DNA from: Brevinema_A sp051649245
Lineage (GTDB): Bacteria > Spirochaetota > Brevinematia > Brevinematales > Brevinemataceae
Length of the DNA: 64,000 bases
Direction of reading: 5' to 3'
NCBI GenBank assembly: GCA_051649245.1
Contig: JBOFGS010000019.1
Span: 186,001-250,000, forward strand
A program made the position numbers and the translations under genes. The first letter of the stretch is position 1; every line of letters begins with the position of its first letter. Below, in pieces: positions 37,089 to 45,228 of the stretch. Under the pieces are notes generated by a model that had not been told where the DNA came from, did not search any database, and saw nothing but the letters and a program-made list of their open reading frames with translations.

Positions 37089-37117
37089 AGTATACAATCA
37101 TTGTTTTTATTTGTCAA
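37089..37117 (-). promoter_or_regulatory. consensus promoter for the SPFH gene
   Basis: On the minus strand TTGACA (37112-37117), 17 bases, and TATACT (37089-37094) read towards 37050. Its -35 is only 15 bases from the divergent -35 at 37133. Confidence 0.75.
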
Positions 37118-37132
37118 ACCTATCTTTAATAG

Positions 37133-37162
37133 TTGACAATATTTACTTTTATGTATTATAAT
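37133..37162 (+). promoter_or_regulatory. consensus promoter for the ABM gene
   Basis: TTGACA (37133-37138), an 18-base spacer and TATAAT (37157-37162) read towards the ATG at 37212, leaving a leader of about 40 bases. Confidence 0.75.
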
Positions 37163-37211
37163 TATATAATGATTATTTATTAATCATTATATTTTTTCTT
37201 AGGAGTTAATC

Positions 37212-37514
37212 ATGGATATTCAAAAAAAATTGAAACATGTTGTTGTTAATATAACTGTGAATCCTGAGTTTTTCGATCAATTTATTATTTTGTCTGAAGC
37301 TTTTGTTCAAGAAGTGAGAGCAGAATCAGGAAATATAAATTATTATCTTCTCAAATCTCTCAAAAATCCCTATTCTTATATTTTTATTGGTACTTGGAAA
37401 GATGAAGATGCATTTCAATTTCATATGAGATCGGATCATTTTGCTCGAGTGGTTCCTCAATTAGGTGAATTTGGTGAGCATCTCAATACCGAAATGTGTG
37501 AGAGTGAATACTAA
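37212..37514 (+). CDS. antibiotic-biosynthesis-monooxygenase-domain protein
   Basis: The 100-residue protein matches the small dimeric alpha-beta barrel ABM family (YgiN-like): KHVVVNITVNPEFFDQFIIL, then VRAESGNINYYLLKS, YIFIGTWKDEDAFQFHMRSDHF and a C-terminal helix. Family members include quinol monooxygenases and haem-degrading enzymes; the substrate here is unknown. AGGAG lies 7 bases before the ATG. It is transcribed alone from a strong divergent promoter, with tRNA genes following under their own promoter. Confidence 0.82.
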   Translation: MDIQKKLKHVVVNITVNPEFFDQFIILSEAFVQEVRAESGNINYYLLKSLKNPYSYIFIGTWKDEDAFQFHMRSDHFARVVPQLGEFGEHLNTEMCESEY

Positions 37515-37531
37515 AAAACATTGGTAAAACT

Positions 37532-37560
37532 ATTGACTAAATAAGTTAAATAGTATATAA
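37532..37560 (+). promoter_or_regulatory. promoter for the tRNA-Cys/tRNA-Leu pair
   Basis: TTGACT (37532-37537), a 17-base spacer and TATAAT (37555-37560) lie 23 bases before tRNA-Cys. Confidence 0.7.
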
Positions 37561-37583
37561 TATTTGGGTATATTTTTATATTT

Positions 37584-37654
<71 letters not shown>

Positions 37655-37691
37655 ATTTTTATAAGGATATCATCCGTAATATTCTTTTTTC

Positions 37692-37775
37692 GCTCGGGTG
37701 GTGAAACTGGTAGACACAAGGGACTTAAAATCCCTCGCCCATTAGGGTGTGCGGGTTCAAGTCCCGCCCCGAGCA
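37692..37775 (+). tRNA. tRNA-Leu (TAA)
   Basis: An 84-base class II tRNA: acceptor GCTCGGG pairs with CCCGAGC (37768-37774), anticodon loop CTTAAAA gives TAA, and a long variable arm precedes the T loop TTCAAGT. CCA is not encoded. A 16-bp terminator stem follows at 37799. Confidence 0.96.
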
Positions 37776-37798
37776 AGACTTCTCAAAAAGTCTTATTT

Positions 37799-37833
37799 AA
37801 AAAATAATCTATGCTTAGCATAGATTATTTTTT
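37799..37833. terminator. bidirectional terminator after the tRNA pair
   Basis: A perfect 16-bp stem (37799-37814 with 37818-37833) with a 3-base loop serves the tRNAs and, on the minus strand, the gene at 37825, whose stop codon lies in the stem. Confidence 0.88.
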
Positions 37834-38250
37834 ATGAGGAATTGATAGTTGAAATGTTTGATTTTCTCTGTCATAGTGAATTTGTGAGGATGTTTTTGTA
37901 GTTAATAAATCATCAATATGTTTATCTACAGAAAAATGATTTGACCATGTGAGAACATGTTGAGCTTTATGCTTTAATATTTTATTACTTGATGCTTTTA
38001 GTATTTGTTTGTTTTCGTATGTAATCAATTTCATTAATTCGTTAATACGTATTTTATTTTTAGACAGAGACAGTTCTTCCAGCATTTGTTTTATCCGATC
38101 ATCTTTTTTAGCTAATACTTCTTCTATATGTGATAGTGTATCCTGATGTTCTTTGATGTACATAGGAACAACAAAAAATAACAAGATAATAGAAATTACT
38201 AGGATAACAATGCAAGCAATAAGCATATACAAAGTTATTTGGAATATCAT
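37825..38250 (-). CDS. small membrane-anchored coiled-coil protein
   Basis: The 141-residue protein has one strong N-terminal transmembrane helix (about 5-30), a charged helical segment likely to form a coiled coil (about 32-70) and a short C-terminal domain rich in Thr, His and Gln. I do not recognise the family. It lies 29 bases after the PpiC-like gene on the same strand and could be an accessory to it. Confidence 0.6.
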   Translation of the reverse strand: MIFQITLYMLIACIVILVISIILLFFVVPMYIKEHQDTLSHIEEVLAKKDDRIKQMLEELSLSKNKIRINELMKLITYENKQILKASSNKILKHKAQHVLTWSNHFSVDKHIDDLLTTKTSSQIHYDRENQTFQLSIPHKK

Positions 38251-38279
38251 AATACCTCTAAATTAGGAATTGTGAGTAA

Positions 38280-39155
38280 TCATAGTTTTTTTAATAGTTC
38301 TGTATTTAAATAGACAATGTCGCATTTTTCTAAAGATTCTTCAATTAACGTATCGAGTATGTGTGATTCTTGTTGAATTTTCAGATATTCAATCAACCCA
38401 GGAATCGCTTCAGCTTCCGAAATCATTCGTTCTTTATATTTTTTAATAACTTTCACTAAAATGATCGATCCATCTTCTGCCGGTAAAGATCCAATTTGTC
38501 CTTCGGACAGATCCTCAAGCATTTCTTGTAGTGGCTCCGGTAATTTATTTAAAGGAATTTCTTCGTTTAGACAAATATGCAGATTGTGCTTGGAAGATTC
38601 CTGCATAATATATGCGGTGTCTGAGTGTTTTAATAAGCTACTGATACGGTGAAGGTCATGTTGTGAAAGAACTTCTATTTCTAAAAAAGTAAATACACTT
38701 GGGTGTTTCATAAATTGAATATTTTCATGATAAAAACTTCGTGCGGCTTCTTCCCCAGGTTCTGACATATCATCACTACGTGACGCAACAAGCATATCCA
38801 CAATAACATCGTTTCTGATATCCTCACGCAAATTGCTATTACTTATTCCTAAATCGTCGAGGTTTGATTCCCACTCAAAATCATCTGTATACTCCATTTT
38901 TAGTTCGTAAATAATATCTGAAATTTTCTTTTCATCCGGAGTAATACCCTCAAATTTTGCTAATGCTACCAAAGCTTGAATTTCAATAAGCTTTTGGAGT
39001 GCTTCAGAGTTTAGGTACGCAGCATTATCATCGGATTCTTTATAGATAAAGGATTCTTTGTCTTCGTGTTCAATTAATAATCTTTTTTTTGCTCTTAAAA
39101 TTTGTTGTCCTGTAATCTCTTTTCCGTTCACTGTTGCAAATACTGTTTTTTTCAT
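38280..39155 (-). CDS. PpiC/SurA-like protein without a signal peptide
   Basis: The 291-residue protein has the layout of SurA/PrsA-type chaperones: an N-terminal part starting TVNGKEITGQQI with long helices (about 1-140), then a parvulin-like region (about 145-255: FYHENIQFMKHPSVFTFLEIEV, EPLQEMLEDLSEGQIGSLPAEDGSIILVKVIKK) and a C-terminal helix. Those proteins are normally exported, but here the start MKKTVFATVNGKEI has no hydrophobic core, so a cytoplasmic place is expected. Parvulin active-site residues are not clear, so it may be a chaperone only. GGGGAA precedes the ATG. Confidence 0.65.
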   Translation of the reverse strand: MKKTVFATVNGKEITGQQILRAKKRLLIEHEDKESFIYKESDDNAAYLNSEALQKLIEIQALVALAKFEGITPDEKKISDIIYELKMEYTDDFEWESNLDDLGISNSNLREDIRNDVIVDMLVASRSDDMSEPGEEAARSFYHENIQFMKHPSVFTFLEIEVLSQHDLHRISSLLKHSDTAYIMQESSKHNLHICLNEEIPLNKLPEPLQEMLEDLSEGQIGSLPAEDGSIILVKVIKKYKERMISEAEAIPGLIEYLKIQQESHILDTLIEESLEKCDIVYLNTELLKKL

Positions 39156-39248
39156 AAGTTCCCCAAAGCTTTTTCAATGGATTTTTTTTAAAAATTATGT
39201 TATAATTAAATGATTTCATTTCACTATTATTGCTGAAATATTTTCCTG

Positions 39249-39275
39249 AACAATATTATACATTATAATATTGTT
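39249..39275. repeat. 12-bp inverted repeat at a putative promoter
   Basis: Arms 39249-39260 and 39264-39275 are exact reverse complements with a 3-base spacer. A TATAAT (39264-39269) lies in the right arm. The element is 41 bases before the TTG start at 39316, a position suited to an operator or leader hairpin. Confidence 0.75.
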
Positions 39276-39315
39276 AACTTCAACTAAATTTAACAAAATA
39301 ACAGAGGAGGCCTCT

Positions 39316-40206
39316 TTGTTTTCATTACCAATGTTATTAAGAGTCTATATTATATTTACTATTGTTGTTATTGGGGCGTTTTTTATTGCTCTGACCAGCA
39401 TCGATGTCATTTTAGAACCATTATGGACTACTATTTCTCAACCAAATAACATAGAATATATTTTTAAAAATATTTATGTTTCTGTTATTGTAATGTCTCT
39501 TATTTCTATTGTTTATGGAATCTTGATATCTATCTTTGCTTATGATAGGGGAATTAATAAATATCAAGATCTTCTTCGACGTGTTGATGCAATGGATGGA
39601 AAATCTCATGTTCGTCCAACACTGATACGATTTCCAAAAACAGATGAGTTTGGAGATTTGGGAGAAAGAATAAATAATTTTCTCTTGAAAATTGATTATT
39701 ACGATCAATTAAAAACAGCGTTAGCAAAACTTGAAAAAGAAAAGTTTCAAGCAATCGCTTCTAAAGTTAATTTCGGTATTTTGCTTATTAATACCACAGG
39801 TACCGAGCCTTATATTTTGTTTTACAATGATTTTTTTAGAGATACATTTCTCAAAAAAAGTATTTTTATTGATGGTCATGGAAAACCACAGACTTTATAC
39901 TATAGTTTTGAAAATAGTCCCCTGACATTTTTTCATCTAAAAAATGATGAAAACACTCCTTTTTTTGATGAAAAACAGTTGGAAAAAATTTCTAATACTA
40001 CCGTGTTACTAGAAAAAAATCAGCATTATCGTGATATTCTTTTTAAAGAAATAAATGGCCAAAAAAGTTTTTTGGTAGAAGATCTTCACTTTATTCCATT
40101 AAACAATGAAGTTGAAAAAGTTCAGCAACAAGTATTATATTTGTTTATAAACCCAAAACTTGTAGAAACGAAAAATACAAGCATACCTATGGAATCTAAT
40201 AGTTAA
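39316..40206 (+). CDS. membrane protein with HAMP/PAS-like region
   Basis: The 296-residue protein has two membrane helices (about 8-28 and 50-75), a HAMP-like linker (about 78-125: RRVDAMDGKSHVRPTLIRFPKTDEFGDLGERINNFL) and a PAS-like domain (about 145-285: ASKVNFGILLINTTGTEPYILFYNDFF). No kinase or cyclase domain follows, so it would be a sensor without an output domain. The start is read as TTG 39316-39318, because GGAGG lies 5 bases before it and no nearby in-frame ATG has a ribosome site. It is the first gene of the plus-strand unit 39316-45208. Confidence 0.62.
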   Translation: MFSLPMLLRVYIIFTIVVIGAFFIALTSIDVILEPLWTTISQPNNIEYIFKNIYVSVIVMSLISIVYGILISIFAYDRGINKYQDLLRRVDAMDGKSHVRPTLIRFPKTDEFGDLGERINNFLLKIDYYDQLKTALAKLEKEKFQAIASKVNFGILLINTTGTEPYILFYNDFFRDTFLKKSIFIDGHGKPQTLYYSFENSPLTFFHLKNDENTPFFDEKQLEKISNTTVLLEKNQHYRDILFKEINGQKSFLVEDLHFIPLNNEVEKVQQQVLYLFINPKLVETKNTSIPMESNS

Positions 40207-40250
40207 CTAATGCAATTTGGATTTATTATAGATAAATTTCAGGAGTCACT

Positions 40251-42764
40251 ATGAACAAAATGTTATTTTTGCTAATCATTCTATTTTGCTGTATCTTATC
40301 GATTTTGGGCATTTTTACTTTTTCTCAGGTTATCTTGGAAGTATTATGGTTTATTTCTCAAGGTTTTATTCATACAGTTGTGAGATTTTTACTGTTCAGA
40401 TGGCTTACTGTTCCTATTTTTGCTATTGCAATGTCGATAGTAATGTTATGTTATCTTTTTATTAGCTCAAGAATCCCTAAAAAAAATTTTTTTATCATTG
40501 GGATGCATTGTTTTGTTGTTTTTGTTGTTTCGTTAATTTTTGAATTTCACACAAAAATGACACAGGATTTTATTTATGCAGCTCTTGCAGGAATGACAGA
40601 AAAACAAGATCTTTTTGCACATGTTGATTTTTCTTTCTATCTTTTTTGGTTTCCTGTGATCAAGAATTTTTCATTATACGCAGCATTATTTTTTATGATC
40701 CCCGTATTTTTTTATCTTATTTTCATCAAAAAAATCTGTTTCCCTAAACTTTCTATGAGTTTGTCGGTGCTTTTTTTGAGTGGATATCTTATCTTAAATC
40801 GTCTTGAAATGCTTGATCAGACAAAGACCGGAGAATATATTAGTTTTCTTGATATTTATGCTGTATTCTTTCCGTTTGTAGGATCAGTGGTGGTGTTCTC
40901 TCTTTTTTTGATGACAGTGATCTGGATCTTCAGAAAAAATTATAAATATTATATCATTGCTGGAGGTAGTGTTGCTCTATTGATTTTGCTTTTGAATACA
41001 TTACTGCCTTATTATTTGGATCATTTTATATATAAACCAAATCAAAGCTCCATGGAAATTACGTTTTCGGGTATTTTTGCTGATACTACACGAAAAGCTT
41101 TTAATTTAGATACCATTATCAAAGGAGATGAGTTTTTATTTGTTGACGATGAGCTTCCTGAAATTCTTAGTAATAATTTTTGGAATGATAAAAATCATTT
41201 TGTACGTTCTATACAAAAAAATCAAGAAATTTTTCCTATTTTTGCTATCTCCAATGCATCACCTACATTGTTATCTTTTGATCAAAAAATGTTTACCCCA
41301 AGTTTTGTTGCTGCCAGAAATATTATAGAAAATCCACAAGATAATTGGGATATTAAGCATTTCAGAAATATTTTTGGGTACAGTGCTGTTATTGGTTCTG
41401 CTACGGAATTTGATAATGATGGAAATCCCAAATTATTCTTAAAAGACCTACAACCCAATACCAATCAAAACATCCATCTCAATAATCCTCAACTTTTTTT
41501 TAGTGATGCTTATGAAAATTTTATTTTTGTTAATTCTACGATGTTAATTCCTGATTTTTCAAAAGATCCTCCTCCATTAGTTCAACAAAAATTTAAAGGC
41601 ATTACAGGAATTTCAGCTAATTTTTTTGTGCGATTTTTAATGATGGTTGTACATAGGGATCTTAGATTTTTTCTTACAGATTATATCACAAAAGATACAT
41701 TGTTAATTTTGAAACGTAAACCAAAAGAAATCATCGGTACTCTATTGCCTATGTTTCATTTTGACGATGCTCATTTGGTTTACAACAAAGGTGAATTGTG
41801 GTGGGCTTTAGATGGTTACAGTGTCTCGGATAAGATGTTTTTATCTAAAAAAATGAAAACGCCTTGGGGCGATTTTAATTGGATCCGATCACCTATTAAA
41901 GCATATGTATCAGCCTACACAGGAGAAGTTACCTTTCAAATTATGGATGATAATGATCCTTATGTTAAGATAGCTCGTTATCTGTTTCCAAGATTATTTG
42001 AAAAAAAAATAGCGTTTGCTTCGGAAACATATTTATATCCTGATTTGTTGTTTAAAATCCAAAGCGAACTCCTAACTCGATTTCATGATACTGATAATGC
42101 AAGTTTTTATGCGAAACTTAACATTCATGAAATCGCAAGACCTCTGAAAGACAAAACACCTGAGCAAATCAAATATCTTTTCTTAAAAGATACAAACAAA
42201 ATCGCTCACCAACATACATATACCCCAAAAAATAAAAATATTTTTGCAGCTCGATTACTTGGTTTTGTTGATAAAGACAAAAGATATCGTCTTCATTATT
42301 ATGCTTCTGATTATAGCTATGGTATTGCCGGTCTTGCACAAGCAGAAGCATTTCTCAATCAAGATCAAGAGTTTTCTCGATTAACAACACTTTGGGACCA
42401 ACGAGGCTCTAAGGTGTCTAGTTCAGATACAGTTTTTTATCCCATGAAGGATAAAGGAATTTATCTTCGAACAGTATTTCTCGAGTCTGAAGGTATCAGT
42501 ATTCCTTTGGCGACAAGATTTGTGGCTATTAATAATGCAAAATCTCTTGTGAAGGAAAGAGTGGAAGATTTGGTTATTAATGCGAGTAGTATTGCTCAAT
42601 CTACCGTTAAAAAAGAATCAAAAATTGATCAATTAAAGGCATCGCTTCTTGAAGCGTATCAATATTATATTCAAGCTCAATCCGCACGTATTAGTGGTAA
42701 TGTTCAAGAATATAATGAAAATGTCGATAACATAGGAAAAGCTTTGCAAAACGCAGATCTTTAA
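40251..42764 (+). CDS. UPF0182 family membrane protein
   Basis: The 837-residue protein has seven or so N-terminal membrane segments (to about 260) and a large extracytoplasmic domain. The latter shows the UPF0182 pattern: WTLDGYSVSD-like WWALDGYSVSD, INWIRSPIKAYVSAYTGEVTFQIMDDNDPYVK, LFPRLFEKK, YLYPDLLFKIQSELLTRFH, and a late YGIAGLAQAEAFLNQD. The function of this family is unknown; it occurs in spirochaetes, actinobacteria and cyanobacteria. AGGAG lies 8 bases before the ATG. It sits 44 bases after the HAMP/PAS-like gene. Confidence 0.78.
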   Translation: MNKMLFLLIILFCCILSILGIFTFSQVILEVLWFISQGFIHTVVRFLLFRWLTVPIFAIAMSIVMLCYLFISSRIPKKNFFIIGMHCFVVFVVSLIFEFHTKMTQDFIYAALAGMTEKQDLFAHVDFSFYLFWFPVIKNFSLYAALFFMIPVFFYLIFIKKICFPKLSMSLSVLFLSGYLILNRLEMLDQTKTGEYISFLDIYAVFFPFVGSVVVFSLFLMTVIWIFRKNYKYYIIAGGSVALLILLLNTLLPYYLDHFIYKPNQSSMEITFSGIFADTTRKAFNLDTIIKGDEFLFVDDELPEILSNNFWNDKNHFVRSIQKNQEIFPIFAISNASPTLLSFDQKMFTPSFVAARNIIENPQDNWDIKHFRNIFGYSAVIGSATEFDNDGNPKLFLKDLQPNTNQNIHLNNPQLFFSDAYENFIFVNSTMLIPDFSKDPPPLVQQKFKGITGISANFFVRFLMMVVHRDLRFFLTDYITKDTLLILKRKPKEIIGTLLPMFHFDDAHLVYNKGELWWALDGYSVSDKMFLSKKMKTPWGDFNWIRSPIKAYVSAYTGEVTFQIMDDNDPYVKIARYLFPRLFEKKIAFASETYLYPDLLFKIQSELLTRFHDTDNASFYAKLNIHEIARPLKDKTPEQIKYLFLKDTNKIAHQHTYTPKNKNIFAARLLGFVDKDKRYRLHYYASDYSYGIAGLAQAEAFLNQDQEFSRLTTLWDQRGSKVSSSDTVFYPMKDKGIYLRTVFLESEGISIPLATRFVAINNAKSLVKERVEDLVINASSIAQSTVKKESKIDQLKASLLEAYQYYIQAQSARISGNVQEYNENVDNIGKALQNADL

Positions 42765-42789
42765 ATATTTCGTTAAGGGATGTTATTAT

Positions 42790-43278
42790 ATGGATCATAC
42801 AGAACGTTTAATGCTTATCCGACGAGGAAATGAGTTGTTTAGCAATAAAGATTATAAAAATGCATTAAAGATTTATATGGCTATTTCTGATTTTGATGGG
42901 ATAGGAAAAATAGCCGGAGTTCTTGAAAAAGAAAAAAAAGATCGAGTTGCCGCACTAAAATTATATAAACACGCCGGAATGACAGAAAATGTAGATCGCT
43001 TAGCGTATGAAATAGCACAAACGATCCGTTTTTTAATTACAGAAGATCTTCGTAAAACCGCACAAGATTCAGGCAAAAATTTTAATACAGGATTTAAAAT
43101 TTCAGGTCAGGCACCACAGCAAATTCCACATGAAACTACATTAAACCCTAAAGAAAAATCAGGTTTTCAACCTACAAAAACAAATATTTTTCCTGCGGAA
43201 TATGATGGGCGAATTATTCGTTGGAAACCAATGTCCCTTTCACAAAATGATCTTAAAAGAATAAATAAAAAGAAATAG
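42790..43278 (+). CDS. small TPR-like protein of unknown function
   Basis: The 162-residue cytoplasmic protein has a helical N-terminal half with one or two TPR-like units (RRGNELFSNKDYKNALKIYMAI, KDRVAALKLYKHAGM), a polar linker and a basic C-terminal tail (GRIIRWKPMSLSQNDLKRINKKK). It lies 25 bases after the UPF0182 gene and 13 before the exported LPP20-like gene. The terminal motif looks conserved, but I do not know the family. Confidence 0.6.
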   Translation: MDHTERLMLIRRGNELFSNKDYKNALKIYMAISDFDGIGKIAGVLEKEKKDRVAALKLYKHAGMTENVDRLAYEIAQTIRFLITEDLRKTAQDSGKNFNTGFKISGQAPQQIPHETTLNPKEKSGFQPTKTNIFPAEYDGRIIRWKPMSLSQNDLKRINKKK

Positions 43279-43291
43279 GATTTTTTTGCTC

Positions 43292-44191
43292 ATGATTAAG
43301 TTTTTTATTATATTACTGACTTTTTTTAGTACCTGTACTACTCTTTTTGCTCAATTTAATCCCAATTCCTTTTATAAGTATATCGACAATAGTAATTCTC
43401 TCAAATCTAATGATGTAGTACAGTATTTTCCAGAATATCATTCCTATATTAATTGGACAAAAGCAGAATTAGTCACAGAATATTCTATTCCTGTTACTTA
43501 TTCTGATCCTAATATTGGAAGAAATGTAACAACATTAGCAGAACGATTAAAAAAACATCTCTCCACTTTTATTTTCTCCGCACTCAAAAAAGTTCAAGTA
43601 ACTTCTATTTTTGTTATTGACGATATTCTAAAACGTAACCAAAGAATAAATACTCATCTTCTCTCTACTATGTATTCTTTGACTCCACAAAATCCTGTAA
43701 TCAAAGATTCTTACATAAAAGCTCAAATGACTCTCCCTTTATATGGTCAAAACAGTTTATCAGAACCTTTTTTTACGCGCATCAAAAGTATCCAAGTCAC
43801 AAATTATCTCCAAAAAGAAACAGTAAGTTCTTTTTATTACGACACATTAATTATTGATATGATTATGTATGAAAAATTTAAACCTTCTTTAATGCTAAAA
43901 ATTATTGATCAGAAAAGTAATATTCTGCATAGTGTTGAAACTCTTAATCAAGAGGCATTGACCAAGCGAGGACCAGTCTATTTTGTTAGCTCTCTAACAG
44001 AGGCTTTCAACCATCCAGCACGTGGAAAGAGTGTCGCTTATGTTATGCCTGAAAATATTTCCGGAATTTATTCTTCTGATATCGTTCTGTTTAATACAGA
44101 TGCAAAGAGAATTTTTTCACAACAACGAACTCTTAACGCGTTGCAAGATGGAAAGGTAATTATTATTATGCCTGTTGACAAAAATTTATAA
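43292..44191 (+). CDS. exported LPP20/FlgP-like protein
   Basis: The 299-residue protein has a signal peptide (MIKFFIILLTFFSTCTTLFA). The C-terminal half follows the pattern of LPP20/FlgP-type proteins: YDTLIIDMIMYEKFKPSLML-KIIDQ, a middle GPVYF, then ISGIYSSDIVLFNTDAKRIFSQQRT and KVIIIM. Related proteins sit in the outer membrane or periplasm, in some species with flagella. The start is read as ATG 43292; a TTG at 43286, better spaced from AGGA, is possible. Its stop codon is directly followed by the ATG of the CHAT gene, so the two are translationally coupled. Confidence 0.5.
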   Translation: MIKFFIILLTFFSTCTTLFAQFNPNSFYKYIDNSNSLKSNDVVQYFPEYHSYINWTKAELVTEYSIPVTYSDPNIGRNVTTLAERLKKHLSTFIFSALKKVQVTSIFVIDDILKRNQRINTHLLSTMYSLTPQNPVIKDSYIKAQMTLPLYGQNSLSEPFFTRIKSIQVTNYLQKETVSSFYYDTLIIDMIMYEKFKPSLMLKIIDQKSNILHSVETLNQEALTKRGPVYFVSSLTEAFNHPARGKSVAYVMPENISGIYSSDIVLFNTDAKRIFSQQRTLNALQDGKVIIIMPVDKNL

Positions 44192-45208
44192 ATGCTGCTT
44201 AGTTTTGATGGACGACATATCAGAGTTTTTTTTTCTGAGCAAAATTTTTTGACTTTTTCGCATGTTGAGGATAAGCTTTTGATGTTAGCACCCTATTTGT
44301 TTTCTTATTCGGCACATCTACCTTTTTCTCAGCAAAAACTTGAAAAATATCATGCTCTTGTAAATGCATTGCAACAAAAATCCAAATACACATTGACAAT
44401 ATATTACAATGATGATCTTATTTTTACTTTTCAAAATCAAGAACATAAAATAACCAGTTCCATGAGTTCACAGAGAGCTTTTTATTGGAGTGATCAATTT
44501 CATCAAGCAACAAAAATGGCATCAATCTATGATTCTTTGAACATTAATGATCAAAGAGAAGAGTTGTTGATCCGTTTTTTAGAAGAGATGGATATTTCGT
44601 TTCCACAAGAGTTTTTTATTTTGAATGTGATTTATCAAGGTAGATATTTTTATGTGCCTTTTGAATTTTTGTCAGGAAAGGTACTTCCGAAACATATTTT
44701 TTGTTGTCTGGATACTATCACGCAACAATCAATACACTCTCAAGAAAGACTTAAATTTGCAATGATGTTTGACCCAGATTTGGTAACTTCCTATCCTGAA
44801 TCATTGAAAGTATTGAAGTTGTTAGAAATAAAGGATTTTTCTTTTGATCAGCAATATCCTGATATTATTTTAGTGTCTGCACATGGTGCTATTGATGAAA
44901 AATCTAATTTTCTTGAGAATAAATCTCTAGAAGAAATCATCAAAAATATATCTCTACCAAAAATAATTATTTTTAATTGTTGCCTCTTAGCTCAAAAACA
45001 TGAAGGATTAATAAAATATTTTACAGATCAAGGTATTGACGTCATTGCTTCTCCGTTTTATACATTAGCAGATAAAACAATTTTTCCTGCACTATTAAGA
45101 TTTTTTATTCCTAACGGAAATATGTTTGAAATATTTGCTGTTGCAGGTATTTTTTATCCTCGTTTGTTTAGATATTTTCGCTATATAACAACAAAAACAC
45201 CCTTTTAA
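44192..45208 (+). CDS. CHAT-type caspase-like protein
   Basis: The 338-residue protein has no signal peptide or membrane helix. Residues about 140-330 match the CHAT (caspase HetF-associated) pattern: FFILNVIYQGRYFYVPFEFL corresponds to the typical 'PDG..PFE.L' opening, followed by the catalytic His231 in VSAHGAID and Cys263 in IIFNCCLLA. This dyad is that of caspase-like cysteine peptidases. The N-terminal 140 residues are unrecognised and contain no TPR or WD repeats, unlike most CHAT proteins. Translation is coupled to the preceding exported protein (TAA directly followed by ATG, no ribosome site). The gene ends in a strong terminator. Confidence 0.65.
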   Translation: MLLSFDGRHIRVFFSEQNFLTFSHVEDKLLMLAPYLFSYSAHLPFSQQKLEKYHALVNALQQKSKYTLTIYYNDDLIFTFQNQEHKITSSMSSQRAFYWSDQFHQATKMASIYDSLNINDQREELLIRFLEEMDISFPQEFFILNVIYQGRYFYVPFEFLSGKVLPKHIFCCLDTITQQSIHSQERLKFAMMFDPDLVTSYPESLKVLKLLEIKDFSFDQQYPDIILVSAHGAIDEKSNFLENKSLEEIIKNISLPKIIIFNCCLLAQKHEGLIKYFTDQGIDVIASPFYTLADKTIFPALLRFFIPNGNMFEIFAVAGIFYPRLFRYFRYITTKTPF

Positions 45209-45220
45209 AAGGGTGTTTTT
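45193..45220. terminator. bidirectional terminator between CHAT gene and aspS
   Basis: A 28-bp perfect palindrome (45193-45206 with 45207-45220) with T-runs both ways; it contains the stop codon of the CHAT gene and lies 9 bases past the aspS stop. Confidence 0.88.
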
Positions 45221-45228
45221 TTGTAAGT

